A DNA stretch of 64,000 nucleotides, from assembly GCF_002878395.1 (NCBI RefSeq), contig NC_061115.1, positions 53,039,013-53,103,012 on the forward strand, written 5' to 3'. The position numbers and the translations under genes were made by a program. Under the pieces are notes generated by a model. That model did no database searches. It saw only the letters and a list, made by a program, of their open reading frames with translations, and was not told the DNA's origin. The DNA is from Capsicum annuum. Taxonomy: Eukaryota; Streptophyta; Magnoliopsida; Solanales; Solanaceae. This document shows positions 48,203 to 58,397 of the stretch, piece by piece; position 1 is the stretch's first letter, and every line of letters begins with the position of its first letter.

Positions 48203-49401
48203 TTATGTTTCATCTTTTGACAGAACATTTTAAATTTTTTTCAAGGGATAATTGAATAGTTTCAAGTAACTGATGTTGTATTTAATACTGGATCTTACAA
48301 TTTTCAGGTCAAAGAGTTAGCTGAAGAAGAAACTTGGAAAAGTAGCAGAAAAAGGCTACCGACGATTGAATTGGCAGACTGTTAATCATGCGAAGGACCG
48401 CTAGGGTGACCATCTTAGTTTAGCATATAGTAATAATAGAGTGAGTCATGAGATGGTCAAAGTGATGGACCATCGGATACCCATGTGATGGACCATGCGA
48501 TGGGACACTAGTCCAGCAATGGTGCGACAACATGACCGTCAACCCTTGACCATAGCATGGTATCTTGGGACCATTAGCAATGGTCCATGCGATGGACCGT
48601 CAGGATTCTGATGGGCCATCAACATGACTGTTAACTTTGATACGGCTTTACTAAGTTTGAATTTTAAATCCTCGGTACCTAGGAATATATAAATACCCAG
48701 TTTAGGTTATATTTAGGTATCTTTTATGATATTTCCAGCTAGAAAAATCAATGTACGTATTATTCTTGAGATTCAAGCAAGAATTGTGGATCTAGTTATC
48801 ATTATTGAGATTTTCATTAAAGATTGAAGGACCATTATTGTAAACTTTGTAAGTAATTCTTTGAATCCATTTATGCAAAACACAATGATTTCCTCTTCTT
48901 CTTCTCTTGGGATGTGTGGATAAATTCCCATAACTAGGGTTAGGGGAGCCTTAATGTGAATAACTGATTGGGGTTGTTAGAATGCTTAATTTCAGTAAGT
49001 AATTGAGATTGTATAAACCCTTCTTCACCTTAATGACTATTCTTCGTTGCAAACTTGATGGGTGAGCCCAAGAACATTACTTGTCTGAGAAGAAAAGTAT
49101 ATGTTGGGAAAAAAGGAGTTTACATGAAGTCTAAAGGCCTTAAACTTTGGGTTATGAGTTGATGCCTTAACAAGGATCGACTCACATGAGAGATTAATTG
49201 AATAAACTCATGTATTCTTTGAGTTCAAAAGAATTAAAGGGTAAACTACCCAATAGGAACTTTCGATCAACAGTCTATTAATAACCATAACACTTAGTTT
49301 GCATAGTATTCCCTGTGGGATTTGACCCCAAACTATTTGGGTTCTATATTTGACCGCAACTGCTTACACTTTCTAACGAGAGTTGTAATTTCAGCGTATC
49401 A
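48203..49401 (+). repeat. 3' LTR of element C
   Basis: 1199 bp, alignable with 36263-37745 apart from a gap of about 250 bases at about 49242-49252. It ends gcgtatca. Palindrome words lie at about 48360-48620 (e.g. gatggaccat near 48512). Confidence 0.85.
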
Positions 49402-50587
49402 GAATTATACCTGCAATGAATACTGAATAATAATCATAAAACATATACGAAAGTAAAGCTGAAAATGACACAAGATTCATAATACTGAAAAATAAATACT
49501 GAGTACATCTATGGAAAAACTACTAACTGAAAGTTTCTGAAAGCCTTTAAACATCTCAAATAAAAAAGTTGGTGGGATAGGCTCCAACTAACTTCAACTA
49601 CTATCTAAAAATAACTAAAACACTGAAATATTATAAGTATTGCAATGACTAAATAAGTATCACGTCGTTGATGGATGATGACTTACTACTGTAGCTGTAG
49701 TTGATCGACTAATCTAGCTAACTACGATCAGGAACCTGAGAGTCCAAACCTATGATATGAGACATTATAGCACAAAGAGAGTATGCGTCAGTACTTTGAA
49801 TGTACTATACGCAAGGTGAGGTTAGGCTAATATGCATGGGTTCATGTGAATGAGTAATAATAACTAAATTTCATGAAGTGACTGGATGAGAGTATATGCA
49901 AGACTGGGATTACTTAAAGAACTGATCATACTATACCAAGCATATATCATCTATCTGAATTAAACTAAAACTAAAGTACTGTGTTTTTTATAACCGAATA
50001 ATTGATAACTGTAAGTCATGATAGTGCAGAACTGAACTAAGTTCTGTACTAAATACTGAATACTAAAATTGAGATTTTGGGAGTAATCATCTAACCAACA
50101 TACCTTGATTATAGACTGATTTAGGGTTCAACCTATAACACCAGTTAGAAGGGTGTTAGAATCGTGCCATGGGTTACTAACACTGACTGGGTCAACCCTA
50201 ATCTGGAAAGAAGACTCTTGAAATATATATGGTTATGTCAACCCTAGTCTAGAAGGTAGATGATTTACCCTACACTGGCTAGATAGTTCTGTAACTCAGG
50301 GACAACTACTAAAGGTCAAAACCTATAATGGTAGGAATTCCCCTATACCTAGGTTATCTCGGTGTAGAATGTTACTCCCAACTAAATCGACACTGGAACT
50401 GATCACTAGACTATACTAGGCTTGACTGAACTGATACTAATTCTATCAATTGACTTAATGCTACTGTTCTGGATACTATGGAATCATTATATTTCAGATG
50501 GAGACAAGATAAATAACTAATTTTGGGTATTCAATACCCCTAGGACTCGATAGCATAGACAATGGAACCATATCTCAACTTTTAAAG
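49402..50587 (-). repeat. LTR4 of family-A array, right part
   Basis: Resumes family-A LTR sequence at tacctgcaatgaatactg (49407) and aligns with LTR2 up to atctcaacttttaaag. It is cut at 50587 by another LTR. A hairpin remnant is at 49791-49809. Confidence 0.85.
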
Positions 50588-51041
50588 TGTAACGCCCTAA
50601 TTTTCTGGAACCAAAATACAACACAGTGCTTATGATCCCGAAGGACCATAACCTAACCCTCTGCTAGTACCTGTAACTGAGTACTGCATAATATACTAAC
50701 ATAATTAAGAAAACTATTGGAAACTTTCCATAGGTTTCAAAATGTCTAAAATACTCAAAACTGAATTTTGATACATCTGTCTGAAAAGCCTCTAAATAGT
50801 CTAAACTATGGAGTTGATGGGACATGTTCCCATCTAACTCCAACTACTGAAAATAAATGAAATATAATGCAATAATAAAATGCGGATCATCCTCGTATGA
50901 AGAGGACTCACTACTATGTCTACTTCTACTAACGGAGTCTGGACTACTATGGGTTGTCTGGATCCCGCATCTGAATCTATGGTATAAGACACCATAGCGC
51001 AGGAAAGTATGCGCCACTACTTTGAATGTAGTATAGGAATC
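50588..51041 (-). repeat. Fragment of another LTR (family G)
   Basis: Starts tgtaacgccctaattttc, with the family-like phrases cttatgatcccgaaggacc and actccaactactg. It has a hairpin ACTAC-TTTGAAT-GTAGT at 51016-51032, 428-444 bases from the LTR end. No primer site precedes it, so it is probably an inserted, truncated LTR. Confidence 0.65.
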
Positions 51042-51361
51042 TATTTGAGTAAGAATTTAGATCATATAGGTCCCCTAACTTAAGTACAAGTTGAAACCTT
51101 TCCTATCGTTCAAGTTTTAGTGAGCGTCCAAACTTGGGTTAACTTCAATCAACCATAACTCATTGATTATGATGAACTGGGTGGTTTACTATATATCAAA
51201 TGAAATATCTTTGAATTAGATTTACAAATATACCAATTTAGCCTAAATTTGATACTGTAGCAATGAATTATTCCTATTTTACTCCAACATGTCACGCTGG
51301 AAATAGTGTGACGACATTCGTGGTAGCTTACCACATTTGTGATGCCCTATCATGAAGGGCG
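51042..51361. repeat. Unclassified LTR-like piece
   Basis: Contains ataactcattgattatgatg and ttactatatatcaaatg, similar to the 171-bp internal repeat of the E/F LTRs but in plus orientation, then gtgacgacattcgtgg. Its borders with G and F are not sharp. Confidence 0.35.
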
Positions 51362-53610
51362 TGTAATGCAACAAAAAACGGGTCCCAGAGCATCACGTGA
51401 TGCTTGAGTCTACGAGTAGCCCCAAGCTAACTCTTAGAGCCATTTTCATTCAGTTTAACACAAATCAATAGGGTTTCCATAAATAACCCTCAAATATCAA
51501 TAGAGTAACCATCATCTAAGAATGAAAGAATTTTAGAAAGATAATAAAATATGACTTATTAGTCAACTCCCAATATCTATACTAGTCTAACAAGCCTCTA
51601 AGAAAATCAATAAAACCAGCGAGTCATTGAGACATGCCCCAACTGACTCATACTTAGTTATCAAATGTAAACAATTTCGTGAAACCAACATCAGACATCA
51701 CACCCTCGGAACATGAGGACTCACCACAATAGAGGATATAGAACAACGTGCCCAAACAATCATTGTCGTACCTGGAACTGAGCACCTAAACCTACATTCT
51801 GAGAAAATGTAGCCCACATCCGAAGGTGTGGGTCAGTACCATGGAAAGGAGCCGAGTATATGGGGGTGTATGCAGTTGTATAAACATCATCATCAAAAAT
51901 ATTAATAAGAAATATGTTGGATATATGAAAGACTCACATAGCCCAAAGAAAATCATCATAATCTTGAGAGGATGAAAAACGTACAATAACACATGTGAGT
52001 CATCATATAATTTGTCAATCACTTTCAGTTCATCAAGAATATCAATTCTCATAATGTAAATATCATTTAAATCTTTCGAAAGAATAACTTTAACAATTCC
52101 ACTTTCAAATCACTTCACCCTTCACCATAGACACAAGAAACACACACACACTGGGAGATCCTATAATCTACATAAACCATGTGAGCTACATGCAGTCCAA
52201 TGTATAACCCACGTTGGGGAGAGCCATCCTATCCTTGTCATCGGAGTAGGACTATCGATATCAAATCCACACAAACTAGTGATCACTATATAAATCAGCC
52301 TCAGGCTTACTTCTACGGGGGCACGTAGTTCTAGGGAAGTAAGGTCACTTTATACCTCCCACTCGGTGCTAAAGATTTCTCCTGAACTTAGCTCAGATCA
52401 TTTCAAAGACAATCCACAACAAAACAATTTTAATAATATATAAATATACATCGAGAGCCATCATGCTTCCCATCTATCAAAATCAACCACGTTATGGATT
52501 TCTTTCACACTCGAGTTCAAAACAACTCCATTAAGACCAAATATTATAATCATTCAAAATGTCACAAATATTCAACATCAATGTGCTTATAACAAACTTT
52601 CTCAAAAAAACACAATTTCCAATGGGGATTCACGACCCAAATATCAAAATCATGATAAATATCATTCAAGATTCATTCTTTATCTCTCCACACATGTAAA
52701 TTCATCTTTCAAAGTCATAAACATCAAGTTTTCATAATAATCAACATAAGATATGGGTTCATGCTTCAAATTCATAAAAATCAAATAAAAATCAAGCCTT
52801 TGTAAAGAAAATTACTTTTAGGCACAAGAACGAAAGAGTGTTATTGTTGAAAAACTCCACATACCTTGAATGATGAATTTTAGATCGATACTCATTTTGG
52901 AGATGTTAATCGTGTCTTTGAATGATGGTTCTTGGAGTTCTTGAACTAGGAACTTGGAATCTTGAATAAATTTGCAGAATTAATGGCAAACTTTGGATGT
53001 TCTTGAAGTTGGATATAGGAGCTTAGGGTTTTATTTTTGAGGGAGTTTGATGAAATATAATATATAATGCTTCTAATAGGATTTAATATAGGGTTTGAAT
53101 GGATTTTTGGTGACAGGGAATTACCAAAATGCCCCTAAAAATCAAATAATTCTCGAATATCCAAATTAGATGAAACCAATTTCATTAGAAAGAAGACTCT
53201 CATATCTTTCCGTTGATATATAGTATCTCACTAAGATCATTGTGTATGAGGAGTTATGATAGTTTGAAGTTGACCCAAAAATTTGCTTGTGATTGGCTGA
53301 AGTAGATCGACCATAACTTTTGGCTCCGATTGACAAATTGGATGAAACTAATTTCATTTGAAAGAGGACTCATAGAGATTTCCATTGAAATATAGTAGAT
53401 CACCCACATCATTATTAACAAGGAATTATGATCGTTTAAAGTTGGATCAAAAATACACTAGGCCTCAGTACTTTTTCTTGCACGTTTTACTGTTCACTAC
53501 TATTCATGGTTCGATCAGAATGCTCAGCACTCGTCGCTCGGGTGTCCATTTTGTATGATCCACATATCGTTAGAAACCTTATTCAATACTCTACGCAATG
53601 GTGGGTTTGT
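51362..53610 (-). repeat. 3' LTR of element F
   Basis: Reverse-strand match to the LTRs of element E over its length, from tgtaatgcaac to about gcaatggtgggttt. It contains the cUUCGg-type hairpin at 51813-51832 and both copies of the internal 171-bp repeat. Confidence 0.83.
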
Positions 53611-53710
53611 AAGACACTAGAAAGCAACTTGTGATATGACCCAGAAAAGCAACTGATGATAATACCCTCAGAAGAAAAGATATGACCCAGAAAAGCAACT
53701 GACCTTAGTC
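53611..53710. other. Scrambled junction between LTR and reverse transcriptase of F
   Basis: The word gatatgacccagaaaagcaa occurs twice, at 53633 and 53681 (48 bases apart), between the broken LTR and pol. It looks like filler copied during end-joining repair of a large deletion. Confidence 0.6.
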
Positions 53711-54319
53711 AAAACTTACACTTACTGAACTTGGAAAACAACTTGTGATCTCTAAGGGTTTGCAAGACAGTTCAGAGATAATCAGAATGTTCATCCTTGC
53801 TACGAGAGTACACCAGTATATCATTGATGAACACTATGACAAACATATCCAGATATGGTCTAAACACTTGATTCATGAGGTCCATGAAAGCTTCTGGGGC
53901 ATTAGTTAACCCGAAAGACATAACAAGAAACTCAAAATGGTCATAACGAGTTTGGAAAGCCGTTTTTGGGATGTCACACACCCTAACTTTGAGTTGATAA
54001 TAGCCAGAACGAAGGTCTATCTTTGAGAAATAACTTGCACCTTGCAATTGGTAAAACAAATTATCTATTCTCGGAAGGGGTACTTATATTTTATGGTGAA
54101 TTTATTTAGTTGGCAATAATCAATGCACATACGCAAAGAGTCATCTTTCTTTCTCATAAACAACACAGTAGCACTCCAAGGAAAAACATTAAGCCTTATA
54201 AAACCCTTATCTAGTAGATCATTGAGTTGCTCTTTTAACTCCTTATGTTCTGCAGAGGCCATACGGTAAGAAAGAATAGAAATGGGTTGAGTATCGAGAA
54301 GAAGATCAATCCCGAACAC
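53700..54319 (-). pseudogene. Reverse transcriptase of element F
   Basis: Open pieces 54065-54319 ([48 protein letters not shown]) and 53772-54059 ([46 protein letters not shown]). The catalytic block reads FINDILVYS: the first Asp of the pair is Asn. It is closely related to the copy in E. The thumb begins near 53720 and is lost in the scrambled junction. Confidence 0.86.
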
Positions 54320-54640
54320 TATCTCTCTATCAGGAGGTATCCCTGGGAGATCATCCAGAAAGATATTAGAAAACTCATTGACGACGTTAACAGACGGAGA
54401 GTTGGAGTCTCAGACTTAGTGTCTTTGACTCTAACCAAATGGTAAATACACCCCGTGGAAATAATCTTTTTAGCTTTGAGGTAAAAGATAAAATAACTCT
54501 TGGGTGACACAGAATTCCCGGACCACTCAAACACGGATGCACCCAGAAACTGAAACTTGACCACTCGGGTCCAACAATCAATAGAGGCATATTTTTGAAA
54601 GAGAAGAGCATGAATCAATAGCAGAGAGAGATACTTTAAG
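54320..54640 (-). pseudogene. Protease C-terminal remnant of element F fused to leader
   Basis: Only the second half of protease remains: [52 protein letters not shown] (54420-54600). Directly upstream is leader sequence that in element E ends at the gag start codon. The join lies in the shared word tatgcct, so gag and the protease active site were removed by one deletion. By chance the gag-type AUG is now joined to protease codons. Confidence 0.82.
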
Positions 54641-54787
54641 AACGATAGAGTTCTAAAACAAGGAATCACACTTTTTCCTAAAACGTCTTGTAGCCTCTTG
54701 CTCTTAGATATGGCGCGCTACACACCAATGATCAAGACTCTACTTAACGTGGCTTGTCAGACTCGCTAGAACACCGTAAAAACCTTA

Positions 54788-54804
54788 GGATCTTATACCA
54801 AGCT
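54788..54804 (-). other. Primer binding site of element F
   Basis: The minus strand reads AGCTTGGTATAAGATCC, a diverged TGGTATCAGAGCC, next to the LTR start at about 54806. Confidence 0.7.
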
Positions 54805-54805
54805 A

Positions 54806-55699
54806 GTAACGCCCCAGAAAATGGGTCCCGGAGCGTCACACAGTGCTTGAGGCTATGAGTAACCCCAAGCTAACCCTTTGAGCAATTTTAATTCAGTTCA
54901 ACACAAATCAATGGGATTTTCATTAATAACCCTCAAATATCAACAGAGTAATCATCATGCAAGAATAATATAATTTCAGAAAGATAAAAAAATATGACTT
55001 ATTAGTCAACTACCAACATCTATACTAGTCTAACAAGCCTCTAGGAAAATTAATAAAACCAGCGAGCCATTTAGATATGCCTCAACTGACTCATACTCAG
55101 TTATCAAATATAAACAATTTCGTGAAACTAACATCAGACATCACGTCCTCGGAACATGAAGACTCACCACAATAGAGGATGTAGAATAGTGTGCTCTAAG
55201 AAACACTGTTGAACCTGAAACTGAGCACCTGAACCTACATTCTGAGAAAATATAGCCCACATCCAAAGATGTGGGTCAATACCATGGAAAGGAACCGAGT
55301 ATATGGGGGTGTATACAGTTGTATAAACATCATCATCATAAATATTCGTAAGAAATATGCAGGATGTATGAAAGACTCACATAGCTCGAAAAAAATCATC
55401 ATAATCATGAGAGGATGAAATAAGTACAATAACACATGTGAGTCATTATATAATTTGTCAATCACTTTCATTTCATCAAGAATATCAATTCTCATAATGT
55501 AAATATCATTTAAATCTTTTGAAAGAATAACTTTCACAATTCCATTTTCAAATCACTTCACCATTCACCATAGAAACAAGGAAACACACACACACTAGGA
55601 GATCCTATAACCGACATAAACCATGAGAGCTCCATGGAGGCCAACATACAAACCACATTGGGGAGAGCCGTCCTATCCTTTCCATCAGAGTAGGACTAT
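54806..55699 (-). repeat. 5' LTR of element F, partial
   Basis: Starts gtaacgccccagaaaatggg and aligns with 51362 onward and, in reverse, with the E LTRs. An 8-bp-stem hairpin lies at 55256-55275. It is cut at 55699 by element E. Confidence 0.83.
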
Positions 55700-56469
55700 C
55701 GGTAATACCCCAGAAAATTTTACATTGAAATTTTGTGTGTAAACGTGTTGGGTTCTATCTTCTAAAATAAATTATATATTTTTCATGCAGAATGTCTTAG
55801 ATTATGACCCACCATTGCGTAGAGTATCAAATAAGATTTCCAATGATATGTGCATCATACAAAATGGACACCCGAGCGAGGAGTGCTTAGCATTCTGATC
55901 GAACCATGAATAGTAGTGAATAGTAAAACGTGCAAGAAAAAGTACTAAGGCCTAGCGTATTTTTGATCCAACTTTAAACGATCATAATTCCTTGTTAATA
56001 ATGATGTGGGTGATCTACTATATCTCAATGGAAAGCTCTGTGAGTCCTCTTTCCAATGAAATTTGTTTCATCTAATTTATCTATCGGAGCAAAAGGTTAT
56101 GGTCTATCTACTTCAGCCTATCAAAAGCAATTTTTTTTGTAAACTTCAAACAATCATAAATTCTTGTACACAATGATCTTGATGAGATACTATATATCAA
56201 AGGAAATATATGAGAGTCCTCTTTCTAATGAAATTAGTTTCATCTAATTTGGATATCGAAGTAAAACGTTATGGTTGATCTACTTCAGACTATCAAAACA
56301 GTCCACCAAAGGACAGATTTGTGAATTATTTGATTTTTATGGGTGTTTTGGTCATTCCCCCTTACCCAAAATCCATCCAAACCCTATATTAAAGTCTATT
56401 AGAAGCATTATATGTTATATTTCATCAAATTCCCTCAAAAATAAAACCCTAAGCTCCTACACCTAACTT

Positions 56470-56611
56470 CAAGAACCTTTAAAGTTCACCATTAATTCTG
56501 CAAATTTATTCAAGATTCCAAGTTCCTAGTTCAAGAACTTCAAGAACCTCCAAAGTTCACCATTAATTCATCAAATTTATTCAAGATTCCAAGTTCCTAG
56601 TTCAAGAACTC
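56470..56611. repeat. 71-bp tandem duplication in E 5' LTR
   Basis: Two near-identical copies starting at 56470 and 56541 (caagaacct...aagttcaccattaa). The F 3' LTR has one copy. Confidence 0.85.
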
Positions 56612-57714
56612 CAAGAATCATCATTCAAAGGCACGATTAACATCTAAAAAATGAGTATCGATCTAGGGTTCATCATTCAAGGTATGTAGGTTTTTTCAAC
56701 AAGAACTCTCTTTAGTTATTGTGCCCAAAAGTATTTTCTTTACAAAGGCATGATTTTTATTTGATTTTTATGAATTTGAAGCATGAACCCATATCTTATG
56801 ATGATTATTATAAAATCTTGATGTTTATGATTTTGAAAGATGAATTTACATGAGTGGAGATATAAAGAATAAATCTTGAATGATATTTATCATGATTTTG
56901 ATATTTTGGTCATGAATCCCCATTGGAAATTGTGTTTTTTTTTAGAAAGTGTGTGTTATAAGCACGTTGATGTTAAATATTTGATATATGTTGAATGATT
57001 TGACCTTTTGGTCTTAATGGAGTTGTTTTGAACTCGAGTGTGAAGAAAATCCATAACGTGGTTGATTTTGATAGATGGGAAGCATGATGGCTCCCAATGT
57101 ATATTTATATATTACTGAAATTATTTAGTTATGGATTGTCTTTGAAATGATCTAAGCTAAGTTCGGGAAAAATCTTTAGCACCAAGTGGGAGGTATAAAG
57201 CGACCTTACTTCCCTAGAACTACGTGCCCCCGTAGAGTGAGCCTGAGGCTAATTTATATGGTGATCACTAATTTATGTGGATTTGATATCGATAGTCCTA
57301 CTCCAATGGCCAGGATAGGACGGCTCTCCCCAACTTGGGTTGGATGTTAGACTCTATATGGCTCATATGGTTTATGTCAGTTATAGCATCTCCCACTGTG
57401 TGTGTGTTTCCTTGTGTCTATAGTGAACGATAAAGTAATTTGAAAGTGGAATTGTGAAAGTTATTCTTTTGAAAGATTTAAATGATATTTACATTATGAG
57501 AATTGATATTCTTGATGATTGAAAGTGATTGACAAATTATATGATGACTCATATGTGTTATTATACTTATTTCATCTTCTCATGATTATGATGATTTTCT
57601 TCGAGCTACGTGAGTCTTTCATACATCCTGCATATTTCTTACGAATATTTATGATGATGATGTTTATGAAACTACATACACCCCCATATACTTGGTTATT
57701 TTCCATGGTACTGA

Positions 57715-57734
57715 CCCACATCTTCGGATGTGGG
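57715..57734 (+). promoter_or_regulatory. Perfect 8-bp hairpin with UUCG loop in E LTR
   Basis: CCCACATC-TTCG-GATGTGGG: a perfect stem closed by C-G around UUCG, an unusually stable RNA tetraloop. It lies 450-470 bases from the LTR 3' end. It is present in both F LTRs (51813-51832; 55256-55275 with loop UUUG in transcript sense). It is probably within transcribed LTR sequence, but the start site is not known. Confidence 0.65.
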
Positions 57735-58188
57735 CTGCATTTTCTCAGAATGTAGGTTCAGGTGCTCAGTTCTAGGTTCAACAGTAATTCTTTGGGTACG
57801 CTGTTCTACATCCTCTGTCGTGGTGAGTCCTTATATTCCGAGGATGTGATGTCTGATGTTGGTTTCACGAAATTGATTATATTTAATAACTGAGTATGAG
57901 TCAGTTGGGGCATATCTCAATGGCTCGCTGGTTTTATTGATTTTCTTAGAGGCTTGTCAGACTAGTATTGATTCTGGGAGTTGACTCATAAGTCGTATTT
58001 TGTAATTTTTCTGATATTCTTTTATTCTTGGATGATGATTACTCTATTGATATTTGAGGGTTATTTATGGAAATCCCATTAATTTGTGTTGAACTAAATA
58101 AAAATGGATCAAAGGGTTAGCTTGGGGCTACTCGTAGGCTCAAGCACCGTGTGACGCTCCGGGACCCATTTTCGGGGCGTTACAAACT

Positions 58189-58201
58189 AGGTATCAGAGC
58201 C
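58189..58201 (+). other. Primer binding site of element E
   Basis: AGGTATCAGAGCC, one base from the Met-tRNA complement, 4 bases after the LTR. Confidence 0.85.
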
Positions 58202-58397
58202 TAAGGTTTTAAGGTGTCCTAGGGAGTATGAAAACCTACGTTAAGTAGAGTCTTGATCATCGGTGTGTAGCGCACCATATCTATGAGCAAGAGGCTACAT
58301 GACGTTTTAGGATAAAGTATGATTCTTTCTTTTAGAAGTCTATTATGATTAAAGTGTCTCTCTTTCCTATTGATTTGTGCTCTTCCCTTTCAGAAAT

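Larger units (their letters stand above)
36263..49401 (+). mobile_element. Athila-type Ty3 LTR retrotransposon (element C)
   Basis: About 13.1 kb: 5' LTR (36263-37745), diverged Asp-tRNA-type primer site, gag, protease, reverse transcriptase, RNase H, integrase, a long 3' region with an extra reading frame, and 3' LTR (48203-49401). It is flanked by gacta (36258-36262) and gaatt (49402-49406), a decayed 5-base target duplication (3 of 5 match). Removing C restores family-A LTR sequence across the site (cccatgac...tacctgc, as in LTR2). Gag and polymerase blocks match the Athila lineage. Confidence 0.87.
13699..50587 (-). mobile_element. Tandem array of family-A Tekay/Del-like retrotransposons sharing LTRs
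   Basis: On the plus strand the order is LTR1 (13699-15717), internal 0 (15718-16350), LTR2 (16351-18579), internal 1 (18580-23537), LTR3 (23538-24415 and 30797-31150), internal 2 (31151-36185), LTR4 (36186-36262 and 49402-50587). All parts are in minus orientation. LTR2 is flanked by a primer site on its left and a polypurine tract on its right, so it serves as 5' LTR of one unit and 3' LTR of the next; LTR3 has the same arrangement. LTR3 is split by element B and LTR4 by element C. Such arrays are expected from unequal recombination between LTRs. Confidence 0.78.
51362..55699 (-). mobile_element. Deleted Tekay/Del-like element F, host of element E
   Basis: 3' LTR (51362-about 53610), protease and reverse transcriptase parts, leader with primer site, and 5' LTR (54806-55699). 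Integrase, RNase H, polypurine tract and gag are gone. The 5' LTR stops at aggactatcg (55690-55699), where element E starts; the F 3' LTR continues at the matching point (52242-52256, aggactatcgatatc). E therefore inserted into F, and the rest of the F 5' LTR should lie beyond the window. Confidence 0.82.
55700..58184 (+). repeat. 5' LTR of element E
   Basis: About 2485 bp from gtaatacccc (first base of the TG end mutated) to gggcgttaca. It contains an internal direct repeat of about 150 bases with 171-bp period (from 55981 and 56152), a 71-bp tandem duplication (56470-56611), and a UUCG hairpin at 57715-57734. Confidence 0.88.
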
